From: Micromonospora coxensis
Lineage (GTDB): Bacteria; Actinomycetota; Actinomycetes; Mycobacteriales; Micromonosporaceae
Length of the DNA stretch: 64,000 nucleotides
Assembly: GCF_900090295.1 (NCBI RefSeq)
Contig: NZ_LT607753.1
Coordinates: forward strand, 4,092,001-4,156,000
Reading direction: 5' to 3'
The translations under genes were made by a program, and so were the position numbers. The notes below the pieces were generated by a model. It was not told where the DNA came from. It saw only the letters and a list, made by a program, of their open reading frames with translations, and ran no database searches. Every line of letters starts with the position of its first letter. The first letter of the stretch is position 1. Below, in pieces: positions 36,345 through 45,879 of the stretch.

Positions 36345-37361
36345 ATGAGGGACCGACCGGTGGGTCTGACGGAGGCCGAGCTGACCGGGGCGCTGGCCGA
36401 GGGCTGGGCGGTCGAGGCGCAGGCGGTCGAGTTCCTGCCGGTCGGGGCGGGCAGCCACCACTGGGCGGTGCGTGACCGGACCGGCACGGGCTGGTTCCTC
36501 ACGGTCGACGACCTGGGCGTGCGACCCGCCGACCGCGACGACACCTTCGCCCGGCTGAGCCGGGCGTACGGCACCGCGCTGGCCCTGCACCGCCACGGCG
36601 GTCTCGACGCCGTGGTCGCGCCGATCCCGGACACCCGTGGCGCGGTGCTGCGGCGGCTCACCGCGCGGTACGCCCTGTCGGTGTTCCCGCTGGTCGACGG
36701 GAGTGCCGGGCCGTTCGGCCCGCACCGGCCGGAGGACCACGCCGACGTCGTCGACCTGCTGGCCCGGCTGCACCGGCTCACCCCGACGGTGGCGGGCGTC
36801 TCCGGCCGCGCCGACCTGGTGCTGCCCGACCGGGAGCGGCTGCACGAGGCGCTGCGGGACCTGGACCGGGAGTGGACCGGCGGGCCGTACGCCGAGCCGG
36901 CCCGTACGCTGCTCGCCGCGCACGCGGAGCACGTCGGGCGGCTGCTCGCCGACTTCGACCGGCGGGTCGAGCGGGTACGCCGGACGGCGTCGGACTGGGT
37001 GGTCACCCACGGCGAGCCGCACCCGGGCAACGTCCTGCGGACCCCGGCCGGGCTGCGGCTGGTCGACTGGGACACCGTGCTCCTCGCCCCGCCGGAACGG
37101 GACCTGTGGATGCTGACCCCCGCCTTCGCCCGGATGCTCGGCGAGGAGCCGGCCGACGACGGTGACGCGTTGCTCGCCCGGTGGAGCCGGGCCACCGGGC
37201 GGGCCGTCGACCCGGCGGCCCTCGCGCTCTACCCGTCGTGGTGGCGGCTCGCGGACATCGCGAGCTACGTCGCCGAGCTGCGGGCCCCGCACGGTGACGG
37301 GGAGGATCCGGCCGCGGCGCTGCATTACCTCGCCGGTGCTCTCACCTCCGGCCCGGCCTGA
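36345..37361 (+). CDS. APH-fold kinase (aminoglycoside phosphotransferase family)
   Basis: A 338-aa APH-family phosphotransferase. The catalytic loop is VVTHGEPHPGNVL (about residues 220-232) and the metal-binding motif is RLVDWDTVLL. The N-lobe contains FLPVGAGSHHWAV. The spacing resembles spectinomycin and choline-like kinases, but the substrate cannot be told from sequence. The last 20 bp overlap the convergent FkbM gene. Resistance should not be assumed. Confidence 0.85.
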   Translation: MRDRPVGLTEAELTGALAEGWAVEAQAVEFLPVGAGSHHWAVRDRTGTGWFLTVDDLGVRPADRDDTFARLSRAYGTALALHRHGGLDAVVAPIPDTRGAVLRRLTARYALSVFPLVDGSAGPFGPHRPEDHADVVDLLARLHRLTPTVAGVSGRADLVLPDRERLHEALRDLDREWTGGPYAEPARTLLAAHAEHVGRLLADFDRRVERVRRTASDWVVTHGEPHPGNVLRTPAGLRLVDWDTVLLAPPERDLWMLTPAFARMLGEEPADDGDALLARWSRATGRAVDPAALALYPSWWRLADIASYVAELRAPHGDGEDPAAALHYLAGALTSGPA

Positions 37362-38196
37362 CCCGCGCCTGGCCTGGCCTGTGCCTGGCCTGGCCTGGCC
37401 CGCTGACCTCTGCGGTGCGCAGCGGGCGGGACAGGCAGTAGACGTCGCCGGAGTTCGTCTCGTGCGGCAGCGCGCGCAGGTGTGCCGCCATCTCGCGGGC
37501 GGCCACCCAGGTCGGGAGGGCCAGCGTCATCTCGTCGCCGAGGGCGAGGTTGTACTTGTCGAAGCCGAGCGCCCGCGCCCGGTCGAGGCAGCGTCGCGCC
37601 ACCGGGCGTCCGATCGTGGTGAACTCGAAGGAGAGCGCGGCCACCGGCCGGCTCAGCCCGGCCAGCACCTCGTTCTCGAAGCCCTCGACGTCGACCTTCA
37701 CGAAGGCCGGCTCGCCGTACGCGTCGACGAGCGCGTCGAGGGTGGTGGCGGCGACGCTCAGCTCCGCGTCCCAGGACTCGTCCTCCCAGCCGCCGGCCCC
37801 GTCCGCCGCGCGGAGGAAGTCGGCGGAGGCGGTGGAGACGGTGGGGTTGGCCGAGTTGACGTGCAGCCGTACGCGTCCGGCCCGGCCGCCGCACGCCGCC
37901 TCGACCAGGGTGACGCCGTCGTCGTCGCCGTGGATGGCGCGCAGGGCCCGCAGGCACAGCGGTTGCGGCTCCACCGCCACGACCCGGGCCCCGAGCCGGC
38001 GGAAGCTGCCGACCCGGTCCCCCACGTGCGCGCCGATGTCGAGGACGAGGTCACCCGGCCGGACGAAGGGCGCGTAGAACGCGTCCATCGCCGCCTCCCG
38101 GTCCGGGTCGCCGTAGTACGACTCCAGGGAGCGGCGCAGGGACGACATCGCCGGATCGGCCTGGAGAGCTCGGATCACGCCGGCACGAGCGCCCAC
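37342..38196 (-). CDS. FkbM-family SAM-dependent methyltransferase
   Basis: A 284-aa class I methyltransferase. Motif I is LVLDIGAHVGD (about residues 48-58), followed by VVAVEPQP and the FkbM signature FVKVDVEGFENEVLAGL. FkbM enzymes O-methylate sugars or natural products; here there is no biosynthetic cluster nearby. The C-terminal tail (RHRPGQARVRPGRR) is encoded by a short tandem repeat and overlaps the end of the APH gene, so the true stop may have drifted. Confidence 0.9.
   Translation of the reverse strand: MGARAGVIRALQADPAMSSLRRSLESYYGDPDREAAMDAFYAPFVRPGDLVLDIGAHVGDRVGSFRRLGARVVAVEPQPLCLRALRAIHGDDDGVTLVEAACGGRAGRVRLHVNSANPTVSTASADFLRAADGAGGWEDESWDAELSVAATTLDALVDAYGEPAFVKVDVEGFENEVLAGLSRPVAALSFEFTTIGRPVARRCLDRARALGFDKYNLALGDEMTLALPTWVAAREMAAHLRALPHETNSGDVYCLSRPLRTAEVSGPGQARHRPGQARVRPGRR
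37367..37400. repeat. CCTGGC simple tandem repeat
   Basis: About 34 bp made of repeated CCTGG/CCTGGC units with one GT interruption. It encodes the Arg/Gly/Gln-rich C-terminus of the FkbM protein and lies just past the APH stop. Slippage here would change the methyltransferase tail only. Confidence 0.7.
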
Positions 38197-38311
38197 GCCG
38201 CGACCCTAGCCCGCACGCTCGGGCAGGATGCCCGCTTTCAGGGGATTGCCCGGTGGGTCACCCGGGGTCCCTCCCACGCGGGTCGCGACCCATCGCATAG
38301 GCGAACGCCGA

Positions 38312-38341
38312 TTGACAAAGTTTGGAATCCAAACTTAATCT
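38312..38341 (+). promoter_or_regulatory. Cellulase promoter with palindromic operator
   Basis: TTGACA (-35, 38312-38317) is followed by a perfect 19-bp palindrome AAGTTTGGAATCCAAACTT (38318-38336) and TAATCT (-10-like, 38336-38341), about 80 bp before the GH5 start. An operator between -35 and -10 is a typical repressor position. Its AT content contrasts sharply with the surroundings. Confidence 0.75.
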
Positions 38342-38419
38342 CGGTGCGACCCGGGTGGCCCGTACGACGTCCCGGCCGCCCACCACCCCGCGCACCACCA
38401 CCGTCCCCTGAGGAGAGCC

Positions 38420-40516
38420 ATGTCCGGTCTGCACGGCACCCTGCGAAGAACACGATGGCGGCTCGGTCTGGCCGCGACGGGCGTCACGGCACTGCTGGTG
38501 GGCCTCGGCATGACGGTCGCCGGCAGCGCCCAGGCGGCGGTGGGCTGCAAGGTCACCTACACCACCACCGCCCAGTGGCAGGGCGGCTTCGGCGCGGACG
38601 TCGCCGTGACCAACCTCGGCGATCCGCTCGACGGCTGGCGGCTGACCTGGACCTTCCCCTCCGGGCAGCGGGTCACCCAGGCGTGGAACGCCACCGTCAC
38701 CTCCTCGGGTGATCAGGTCACCGCCGCCAACGTCAGCTACAACGGCAACCTCGGCACCAATGCCACCACGTCGTTCGGCTTCAACGGCTCCTGGTCGGGC
38801 GCCAACACCGCGCCCACGACGTTCGCGCTCAACGGCGTCACCTGCACCGGCTCCGTCGGCACCACGCCGCCGCCGACCTCACCACCGCCGACCTCACCGC
38901 CCCCGACCACGCCGCCGCCGGCCACGGACGCGATGGCGGCGGTGGCCGCGATGCAGCCCGGCTGGAACCTGGGCAACTCCCTCGACGCCGTCGGCCCCGA
39001 CGAGACCGCCTGGGGCAACCCGCGGATCACCGAGGCGCTGCTCGACAACGTCCGGGCACAGGGCTTCAAGAGCATCCGCATCCCGGTGACCTGGTCGGCC
39101 CACCTGGGTGCGGCGCCGAGCCACACCATCGAGGCGGCCTACCTCCACCGGGTCAAGGAGGTGGTCGACTGGGCCCTCGCCGACGGCTTCTACGTGATGA
39201 TCAACATTCACCACGACTCGTGGCAGTGGATCAACACGATGCCCACCGACCGGACGAACGTGCTGAACCGGTACAACGCGATCTGGACCCAGCTGTCGAG
39301 CACGTTCCGCAACTCCTCGCCCAAGCTGGTCTTCGAGAGCGTCAACGAGCCGCAGTTCACCGGCAGCTCCGGCGACGCCCAGAACGCCGCGCTGCTCAAC
39401 GAGCTGAACACGTCCTTCCACCGGATCGTGCGACAGTCCGGCGGCAACAACGCCACCCGCCTGCTGGTGCTGCCCACCCTGCACACGTCGTCCGAGCAGG
39501 CCCGGGTCGACGAGCTGGCGGCCACGTTCCAGACCCTGAACGACCCGAACCTGATCGCCACCGTGCACTTCTACGGCTACTGGCCGTTCAGCGTGAACGT
39601 CGCCGGCGGCACCCGCTTCGACGCCACCGCCCAGAAGGACCTGACCGACTCCTTCGACCGGGTGTACCACTCCTTCGTCGCCAAGCGCATCCCGGTGGTC
39701 ATCGGCGAGTACGGCCTGCTCGGCTTCGACCGGCACACCGGCACCATCGAGCAGGGCGAGAAGCTGAAGTTCTTCGAGTTCCTCGGCTGGTACGCGCGCA
39801 CCCGGCAGCTCACCACCATGCTCTGGGACAACGGGCAGCACTTCGACCGGACCGGCTTCCAGTGGAAGGACCCGGAGCTGTTCGCGCAGATCAGGTCGAG
39901 CTGGACGACCCGTTCCGGCACCGCGTCCTCGGACCTGGTGTTCAACGCGAAGTCCAGCCTGATCAGCAGCAAGACCCTCACCTTGAACCTCAACGGCACG
40001 TCCTTCGTCGGCCTCCGCCAAGGCGCCACCGACCTGGTGCGCGGCACCGACTACACCGTCTCCGGCGACCAGCTCACGCTCACCGCGTCGGCGCTGACCC
40101 GGCTGACCGGGGCCCGCGCGTACGGGGTCAACGCGACGCTGCACGCGCGGTTCTCCGCGGGCGTGCCGTGGCGGATCGACGTCCTCACCTACGACCGGCC
40201 CGTCGTGCAGAACGCCACCGGGACGACCAGCTCCTTCGCCGTCCCGACCGCGTTCCGTGGCGACCAGCTCGCCACGATGGAGGCCAGGTACGCCGACGGC
40301 AGCAACGCCGGCCCGCACAACTGGACCTCGTTCAAGGAGTTCGACCGGGCCTTCGCCCCGAACTACGCCACCAACGTGATCAACCTGACGTCCGACTTCT
40401 TCGCCGAGGTCGCCGACGGCAGGCAGGTGACCCTGACGTTCCACTTCTGGAGCGGCGAGCAGGTGACCTACCGGGTCACCCGGTCGGGCAGCACCGTCAC
40501 CGGCGTCGCCGGCTGA
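38420..40516 (+). CDS. Secreted GH5 endoglucanase with CBM2, CBM_X2 and CBM46-like domains
   Basis: A 698-aa cellulase. A signal peptide (residues 1-39, ending AQA) is followed by a CBM2 cellulose-binding domain (about 40-142), a Pro/Thr linker (about 146-170), a GH5 catalytic domain (about 171-500), a CBM_X2 Ig-like module (about 505-592) and a C-terminal CBM46-like module (about 593-698). The acid/base is E310 (FESVNEPQ) and the nucleophile E430 (IGEYG). The GH5-Ig-CBM46 order matches GH5_4 endoglucanases such as Bacillus Cel5B. The upstream palindrome suggests repression in the absence of cello-oligosaccharides. It ends at a strong terminator. Confidence 0.95.
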   Translation: MSGLHGTLRRTRWRLGLAATGVTALLVGLGMTVAGSAQAAVGCKVTYTTTAQWQGGFGADVAVTNLGDPLDGWRLTWTFPSGQRVTQAWNATVTSSGDQVTAANVSYNGNLGTNATTSFGFNGSWSGANTAPTTFALNGVTCTGSVGTTPPPTSPPPTSPPPTTPPPATDAMAAVAAMQPGWNLGNSLDAVGPDETAWGNPRITEALLDNVRAQGFKSIRIPVTWSAHLGAAPSHTIEAAYLHRVKEVVDWALADGFYVMINIHHDSWQWINTMPTDRTNVLNRYNAIWTQLSSTFRNSSPKLVFESVNEPQFTGSSGDAQNAALLNELNTSFHRIVRQSGGNNATRLLVLPTLHTSSEQARVDELAATFQTLNDPNLIATVHFYGYWPFSVNVAGGTRFDATAQKDLTDSFDRVYHSFVAKRIPVVIGEYGLLGFDRHTGTIEQGEKLKFFEFLGWYARTRQLTTMLWDNGQHFDRTGFQWKDPELFAQIRSSWTTRSGTASSDLVFNAKSSLISSKTLTLNLNGTSFVGLRQGATDLVRGTDYTVSGDQLTLTASALTRLTGARAYGVNATLHARFSAGVPWRIDVLTYDRPVVQNATGTTSSFAVPTAFRGDQLATMEARYADGSNAGPHNWTSFKEFDRAFAPNYATNVINLTSDFFAEVADGRQVTLTFHFWSGEQVTYRVTRSGSTVTGVAG

Positions 40517-40523
40517 CACCGAT

Positions 40524-40561
40524 CGACCGTGGGTGCCGGACCTGTCCGGCACCCACGGTCG
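40524..40561. terminator. Bidirectional hairpin terminator
   Basis: An 18-bp perfect stem (CGACCGTGGGTGCCGGAC and complement) lies eight bases after the cellulase stop and 20 bp before the stop of the convergent membrane protein gene. Confidence 0.8.
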
Positions 40562-40580
40562 GGAACGGGTGGTCGTCCGA

Positions 40581-41447
40581 TCAGCCGGTGAACTTGCCCA
40601 GCGCCAGTTCCAGCGCGCCGTCGTCCGGGCTGGCGTACGCCTTCATCGTCGTCCGGTTGTAGGCGATGAAGCTCGGGCAGCGGGTGGCCGGGGCGTTGAT
40701 CGTGCCGCCGTCGCCGATCTTCTCGCCGGTCTTGGCGTTGTGGAAGGTCAGCGTGTACCGCGACGAGACGTAGTCGATGGTGACCGTCTTCTGCGAGCTG
40801 TCCTTGTAGTCGCACTTGCGGCCCGGCCCCTCGCTGCCTTCCACGTAGGTCAGGCAGCCGATGACCGGCACCTTCTCCCACTCGGTCGACCTGGCGTAGT
40901 ACGGCTCGCCGTAGCCGAACGACTCGCTCCGCCAGGACGACGGCCGGTCCGGGGAGTTCGAGAAGGTGAGCACCTTCGCGCCCTTCGGGCTGGTGTACGG
41001 CGCGGCGTTCAGGATCGGGCTGCCGTCGCAGACCGCCGACATGTCGCTGGAGCTCTGCGCGGTCACCGCGTTGTTGTTGTCCGGCTGCGGCTCACCCGGC
41101 TGCGGCGCGGTGGAGGGCGACGCCGCGGTGGGGTCGGGCGCGGCGACGGAGGTGGTCGGGCCGGGGGCCGGGTCGTCCTCGTCGTTGAGGGCGACGAAGC
41201 CGATGATGCCGCCGCAGGCGACCAGGAGCACCAGGACCACGGCGCCGATGCCCAGTCCGATGTACAGCCCCTTCTTGGACTTCTGCGGTGGCGGGACGGG
41301 CGCGCCGTACGGCGGGGCGGTCACCGGCTGGCCGGGGTAGCCCTGCGGCTGGCCGTAGCCCGGCTGACCGACCGGCGAGCCGGGCGGGGTGCCCCAGGGC
41401 GCATTCGGATCCGGCTGACCTCCGTACGGAGGGTAACTCTCGCTCAT
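40581..41447 (-). CDS. Membrane-anchored hypothetical protein with Pro/Gly/Tyr-rich N-terminus
   Basis: A 288-aa protein. A cytoplasmic Pro/Gly/Gln/Tyr-rich N-terminus (YPPYGGQPDPNAPWG...) is followed by one transmembrane helix (about residues 60-83), a Pro/Thr/Ala-rich linker and an extracytoplasmic domain with four cysteines (VCDGSP, IGCLTY, RKCDY, TRCPSF). It may be a disulfide-bonded surface protein of unknown function. The ATG at 41447 is chosen; an upstream in-frame ATG (41492) lacks a better site. Confidence 0.78.
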   Translation of the reverse strand: MSESYPPYGGQPDPNAPWGTPPGSPVGQPGYGQPQGYPGQPVTAPPYGAPVPPPQKSKKGLYIGLGIGAVVLVLLVACGGIIGFVALNDEDDPAPGPTTSVAAPDPTAASPSTAPQPGEPQPDNNNAVTAQSSSDMSAVCDGSPILNAAPYTSPKGAKVLTFSNSPDRPSSWRSESFGYGEPYYARSTEWEKVPVIGCLTYVEGSEGPGRKCDYKDSSQKTVTIDYVSSRYTLTFHNAKTGEKIGDGGTINAPATRCPSFIAYNRTTMKAYASPDDGALELALGKFTG

Positions 41448-41671
41448 GTGTAGCCCTTGTCGCTGTGGAGGAGTGCGTTGGCACGCGATCAAAAGACAGG
41501 GTAGTTAGCAGCGCAAACTGAGCGAGAGCAGTGACGGACATGGTCCCGTACAGTGATCTCTATCGGTCGATTGCCCCGACTCTTGTCACGATTCGTGGTG
41601 GATCTCATGGTCACCCCGGCCGTGGTCCCACCGGCCGGAGGTCCCCTCCTCAGCGACGGCAGCCCGAGGGG

Positions 41672-41875
41672 TCAGTCGCGCTGCTCCGCGTTGTCGGCCG
41701 TCGATGCCGGGGTAGGTCGCTGCTGGCCGGCCGGGTCCACCGCGAACGGATGACGCAGCCGCCGCATCGCCTCCGCGCTGCCGTCGAAGGCCACGGACGG
41801 GCCGTCGAGCCCGTCGACGGTCGGCGTGGCGAGGAACAACGACGGTCGGTCCTGGTCGTGTGATGTCATGCGCAT
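41672..41875 (-). CDS. Possible small protein, 67 aa
   Basis: A 67-aa frame (MRMTSHDQDRPSLFLATPTV...) begins after AGGAACAGG on the minus strand. Composition is soluble and unremarkable, with no family recognised. Coding bias is similar to neighbours, but a short frame in this GC range may be chance. Confidence 0.3.
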   Translation of the reverse strand: MRMTSHDQDRPSLFLATPTVDGLDGPSVAFDGSAEAMRRLRHPFAVDPAGQQRPTPASTADNAEQRD

Positions 41876-42056
41876 TCCTGTTCCTGGCGGGAATTACCTG
41901 GGGTCGCGGCCAGGTGCCGGCCGCGCGAGGGCAGAGTCGGCGCTCACCGGGGCGCCCGATCGACGGCGTCTCGATCGCGGGCGACCGCCCGGTGACACCG
42001 TCACCCCGAACCATACCCGGCGTCGCCCCTCGCCGCGCCCGTGCGTGCAGGACCCC

Positions 42057-42090
42057 GCCCGGTCCGCGCCCTCGCCCGGTCCGCGCCCTC
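42057..42090. repeat. 17-bp direct tandem repeat (2 copies)
   Basis: GCCCGGTCCGCGCCCTC occurs twice in tandem at 42057-42073 and 42074-42090, followed by a partial third copy (ACCCGGTCAGC). It lies about 30 bp downstream of the response-regulator stop. Confidence 0.6.
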
Positions 42091-42121
42091 ACCCGGTCAG
42101 CGGGCCGCGCACCACCTCGGC

Positions 42122-42823
42122 TCAGCGCCCACGGCCGGGTCTGCGCGCAGTACGCCACCAGTCCTCGGTCCCATCCGCCGGCCAGAGTTCCAGCAGGTCC
42201 CCGGGCGCGAGGCCGAGCGCGCGTTCGATCTCGCCGGGGGTGAGGTCGCGCAGGGACTCGGACAGCGACCGGGTCAGGTCCCGCCAGTAGCCCCGCAGCG
42301 TGGACTCGCTGACGAACAGCTGCCGGGCGACCTGGGCGTAGCTCAGCCCACGGGCGCGGCCGTGCAGGACCTGGCGCTGGCGCTCGCTGAGCAGGGTGAT
42401 GCAGTCCCGCCGGACCAGCACCTCGAGGATCCCGACGACCGACTGCGGCATGACCGTGCCACCGGCGGCGACCTCCAGGAAGAGTTGCTCGGCCCGGCCG
42501 GTCGGCAGCGCCTTGGAGACGACCCCGCTCGCCCCCGCCGCGATGCACGCCGCGAGCACGAAACGACGCTCCTCCTGGCTGTAGACGCAGACCCGGTAGC
42601 CACAGCCGGTGAGGGTGCGGATCGCGGCGATGCCCTGCCGGACGTCCGGCTGTTCGAGGTTCGCCAGGTGCAGGTCGAGCAGGACGACGTCCACCACCGG
42701 CCGGCGGTCCGTCAGCTCCTCCACCGACGCGACCGCGGCGACGACCTCCAGACCGGGCATGAGCAGGCTGAACGAGTCGCGCATCAGCGCCGCGTCCTCG
42801 ACGACGGCGACGGCCGGCCTCAT
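42122..42823 (-). CDS. Response regulator, NarL/LuxR-like
   Basis: A 233-aa response regulator. The receiver domain (residues 1-120) has VVEDA at the start and VVLLDLHLAN with the likely phosphoacceptor Asp. The C-terminal helix-turn-helix (about 150-200) has LSERQRQVLHGRARGLSYAQVARQLFVSESTLRGYWRDL. It overlaps the histidine kinase stop by four bases (ATGA), so the pair is translationally coupled. Targets are unknown. The tail ends in a basic, Trp-containing stretch. Confidence 0.9.
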   Translation of the reverse strand: MRPAVAVVEDAALMRDSFSLLMPGLEVVAAVASVEELTDRRPVVDVVLLDLHLANLEQPDVRQGIAAIRTLTGCGYRVCVYSQEERRFVLAACIAAGASGVVSKALPTGRAEQLFLEVAAGGTVMPQSVVGILEVLVRRDCITLLSERQRQVLHGRARGLSYAQVARQLFVSESTLRGYWRDLTRSLSESLRDLTPGEIERALGLAPGDLLELWPADGTEDWWRTARRPGRGR

Positions 42824-44067
42824 GCCGCCTCGCCGACGACGGCGTCCCCGTCCACGTCGAGGGCCGCCGGGCCGGGACCGGACGAGATCGTCACCGTCGT
42901 CCCGTCGCCCACCGCCGACTCGATCCGGACGTCGAGCCCTCGCCGCCGTAGCTCGCCGACGACGACCTCGCGCAGCCCGACCCCGGCCCGCACCGACACC
43001 GGGTCGAAGCCGACGCCGTCGTCGCGTACGGTCAGCGTCCAGCTCCCGTCGTCGGCCTGGTCCAGGTGGACCACGACCTCGGCCGCCCCGGCGTGCACCC
43101 GTACGTTGAGCAGCAGGCTCTCCAACGCGCGTTCGAGCGCCTCGGCCTGCGCGGCGGGCAGCCTCAGGTCGGCCCCGAGGTCGAGCAGGGCATCGACGGA
43201 GAGGTCGGCGAACCGGTCGCACGTCCGCCGCACCATCGCCGCGAGCGGCACGGACGGCCCCGAGGCGTCCTCCCCGCCGGTGGGCTCGTCCCCGTCGGGC
43301 GCCCGGCCGCGCAGGTAGGCGCGCATGCGCTTGAGTTCCACCTCGGCCAGGTCGATCAGCCGGGAGCGCGCCAGGCCGGCCTCCGACTCGGTGAGCAGGC
43401 GCATCACCGCGACGCCGTTGTGCATCATCACCTGGGCGCGCCGCTCCTCCTCCCGCCGGGCCAGCTCCGCCGCGCGGGCGCGCGAGGCGTCGGCGTCCTG
43501 CGCGATGTGGCGGATGTACCCGAAGAGCATCCGCGCGACCAGCGCGTACACCACGTAGGTGAGGACGTTGCCGATCGCGCTCGGGGTCATGTCGCCACCG
43601 AACTCGCCGCCGAGATACACCAGGTAGGAGACGGCGACGCCCAGGAGACCACCGGCCCAGAGGACGAGGCTGCGGACCCCGCTGGCCGTGATGATGATCG
43701 ACAGCGCGTAGCCCGGCTGGTACGCGACCCAGCTGCCGAAGCGCTCACCCGTCGCCAGCACCAACGGCCCCAGCACCAGCAGTACGCAGGCCAGGGCGAA
43801 GTCCACCGCGGCAGCCGTCGCGCCCAATGGTCGGCGGCGCACGAGCGTCGCCACGCTCACCGCTACCGAGGCGACGGCCGCGGCGGTCCAGCAGGCGAGG
43901 TAGCCGGCGGCATGGGGGGACGTGGCCACGCCGGTGTTGACCGCCGGGATCATCTGCGCGACGGTGCCCAGGCGCACCCCCGCAATGAGGTACGAGAACG
44001 TCCGCTCGACGCCGGCCCTGGTCGTGGGCAACTCCGCGACCCGCCACCGCCTGCCTGAGCGGTTCAT
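42820..44067 (-). CDS. Membrane sensor histidine kinase
   Basis: A 415-aa sensor kinase with about five to six transmembrane helices (residues 20-175), a charged linker (RAAELARREEERRAQVMMHNGVAVMRLL, the dimerisation region), and a C-terminal HATPase domain (ALESLLLNVRVHAGAAEVVVHL; RDDGVGFDP; GVGLREVV). A canonical His before the ATPase is not obvious; MMHNG is the best candidate. The ATG at 44067 has GGGGAGGAGC directly upstream; a longer frame to 44157 lacks support. It pairs with the overlapping regulator. Confidence 0.88.
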   Translation of the reverse strand: MNRSGRRWRVAELPTTRAGVERTFSYLIAGVRLGTVAQMIPAVNTGVATSPHAAGYLACWTAAAVASVAVSVATLVRRRPLGATAAAVDFALACVLLVLGPLVLATGERFGSWVAYQPGYALSIIITASGVRSLVLWAGGLLGVAVSYLVYLGGEFGGDMTPSAIGNVLTYVVYALVARMLFGYIRHIAQDADASRARAAELARREEERRAQVMMHNGVAVMRLLTESEAGLARSRLIDLAEVELKRMRAYLRGRAPDGDEPTGGEDASGPSVPLAAMVRRTCDRFADLSVDALLDLGADLRLPAAQAEALERALESLLLNVRVHAGAAEVVVHLDQADDGSWTLTVRDDGVGFDPVSVRAGVGLREVVVGELRRRGLDVRIESAVGDGTTVTISSGPGPAALDVDGDAVVGEAA

Positions 44068-44272
44068 GCTCCTCCCCGCGTGATCGACGGCGCCGGCCGT
44101 CCCCGAGTGCGCGGATCCACGGGCCACGGCGAGCCCGCGGAACGCCAAAGTACGCAAGCACGGAAGGAATGGCTAGTGCTCCGGTGTCACTCGTCCTGCG
44201 GGAAAGGACAAGCCCGGCGGCCCGCCACCATCCCCGTCGGACAGACGTGTCGCCTCGTCCGCGACACGGGAC

Positions 44273-44306
44273 AGCGGCGGGCTCGGCGTGCGCCGAGCCC
44301 GCCGCT
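44273..44306 (-). terminator. Hairpin terminator after the GH62 gene
   Basis: A 14-bp perfect stem (AGCGGCGGGCTCGG and complement) with a CGTGCG loop lies about 50 bp past the GH62 stop, in the 288-bp gap before the kinase gene. That gap otherwise shows nothing recognisable. Confidence 0.75.
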
Positions 44307-44355
44307 ACCGGTCGTGGTGCTCGGCGCGGGTGGCTGTGGGGGTGGGGTCCGGTGG

Positions 44356-45879
44356 TCAGCGTTGCAGGGTGAGGAGTCCGGGTCGGTAGGGCAGGAGGCC
44401 GTAGTCGCCGCCGGAGTTGGGGGAGCGTCCCTGGTAGAGCAGTTGGAGGTTGCAGGCGTTGACGGTCATGGTCTGGTCGGGGTTGGTGCGGATGAGTTCG
44501 CCGTGGCTGATGTCGTTGGTCCAGGTGGCGCCGCTGTTGGCCTTGCCGGCGAAGGGGTTGTTCTCGGTGGCGGCCTGGGGGGTCCAGGTGCCGGCGAGGT
44601 TGGTGGCGGTGAAGGAGCGGAAGTAGCGGCCCTGCGCGCCGATGGCCTCGACGAGCATGAGGTACCGGTTCTCGTTCTCGAGCTTGTAGACCTGGACGGC
44701 TTCGAAGAGGTTGTTCGTGGTGTCGGTCATGATGGTGGTGTAGGACGAGCCGAAGTTGCCGGGGAAGTTGCCGATGGGCATGCTGGCGCGGTAGATGCGG
44801 CCGTTGTCGCCGGCGAAGAACAGGTACATGTTCGTGCCGTCACCGATGAGCGCCTGGTCGATCGGGCCGGTGCCGGAGTTGGAGATGCTCCCGGTGAAGA
44901 GAGGCTGTTCCGGTGACCAGCTGTTGACGTTGGTGGGGTCGGTGGAGGTGCGGTAGGAGAACGCGGTGCTGCCCCACTGGTAGGCGAGGACCCAGATGTT
45001 GCGTGGGCGGAAGTAGAACAGTGTGGGGGCGACCGCCGAGAAGGGCATGGTGTTCTGGCTGGCGGAGGCCATCTCGGACCAGTTGGTGAAGAGGCCGAAG
45101 TTCATCGAGCCCCATCTGGTGCCGGTGTCGTGCGTGGTGGCGTAGACGAGATGCCGGCCGTTGTAGGGGGCGTGGGTGAAGTCCTTGAGTGACACCCACC
45201 CCGCCTTCGGGTTCGCCAGCGACCCGGTCGACGACCACCGGTACGTCGACGGGAGAGCGCAGGTGCCGCCCGGCGGCGGCGTGGTGGGGGTGCCCCCACC
45301 GTCGACCCGGACGAGCTGCCACTGCTGGTTGTTGCCACCCCAGTCGTCGTACTGCACGATGTTGCCCCCGTCGGCGGTCGAAGCGCCCTGTACCTCCACT
45401 ACCTTGTTGCTGTTCCGGTTGATCAACCGGACGTAGCCGCCGGCCGAGTCCGCCAGCCGGAACTGCTGGTTGGACCCGTTGCCGTCGGTCCACTGCACGA
45501 TGCTGGCGCCGTTGGCGGTCGACCAGTTGTAGACGTCCAGCACCTTGCCCGACAGTCGTGACTTCAGCCGGTAGTAGCCGCCGCCGGAGTCGACGAACTG
45601 CCACTGCTGCTGGCTGCCGTTGTTCCGGGTCCACTGGGTGATCCGCGCCCCGTCGTTCGTGGCCAGGTTGTACACGTCCAGCGCCTTGCCGCTGTTGCGG
45701 TTCACCAACACGTACCAGGCGCTCGTGTCGACCGTGGCCGCGGCGGCGGGCGTCGACACCACCGTGACGGCGGCGCCACCGACCACCACGGCCGTCACGG
45801 CAGCGGCGGCGACCCGCGGCAGCCACCCGCGCCGCCGTGCCGGCGGTGCGGTCGATGGAGACCTACCAAAGACAGACAT
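44356..45879 (-). CDS. Secreted GH62 alpha-L-arabinofuranosidase with ricin-type CBM13
   Basis: A 507-aa secreted enzyme. A signal peptide (about 50 residues with twin basic start, ending PAAAA) is followed by a ricin-B/CBM13 trefoil at about residues 55-190 (three QQWQ/QQF repeats, [10 protein letters not shown]), a Pro/Thr linker, and a GH62 domain from about 210 ([40 protein letters not shown]... [10 protein letters not shown]). GH62 enzymes remove arabinose side chains from arabinoxylan. The ATG at 45879 follows GGAGGAGGATC. Codon choice in the catalytic part is slightly less G/C at third positions than neighbours. Two operator-like sites lie upstream. Confidence 0.95.
   Translation of the reverse strand: MSVFGRSPSTAPPARRRGWLPRVAAAAVTAVVVGGAAVTVVSTPAAAATVDTSAWYVLVNRNSGKALDVYNLATNDGARITQWTRNNGSQQQWQFVDSGGGYYRLKSRLSGKVLDVYNWSTANGASIVQWTDGNGSNQQFRLADSAGGYVRLINRNSNKVVEVQGASTADGGNIVQYDDWGGNNQQWQLVRVDGGGTPTTPPPGGTCALPSTYRWSSTGSLANPKAGWVSLKDFTHAPYNGRHLVYATTHDTGTRWGSMNFGLFTNWSEMASASQNTMPFSAVAPTLFYFRPRNIWVLAYQWGSTAFSYRTSTDPTNVNSWSPEQPLFTGSISNSGTGPIDQALIGDGTNMYLFFAGDNGRIYRASMPIGNFPGNFGSSYTTIMTDTTNNLFEAVQVYKLENENRYLMLVEAIGAQGRYFRSFTATNLAGTWTPQAATENNPFAGKANSGATWTNDISHGELIRTNPDQTMTVNACNLQLLYQGRSPNSGGDYGLLPYRPGLLTLQR

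Larger units (their letters stand above)
41448..42121. other. Gene-poor region between membrane protein and response regulator
   Basis: A 674-bp stretch with one weak small reading frame (41672-41875, minus) and a 17-bp direct repeat. Nothing else is supported. Confidence 0.4.

Noticed and set aside
36345..37361. APH-fold protein as an aminoglycoside resistance gene
   Set aside because: The fold includes many non-resistance kinases and there is no resistance context.
38420..40516. Streptomyces-type CebR/CelR box as the cellulase operator
   Set aside because: TGGGAGCGCTCCCA is absent; a different palindrome is present.
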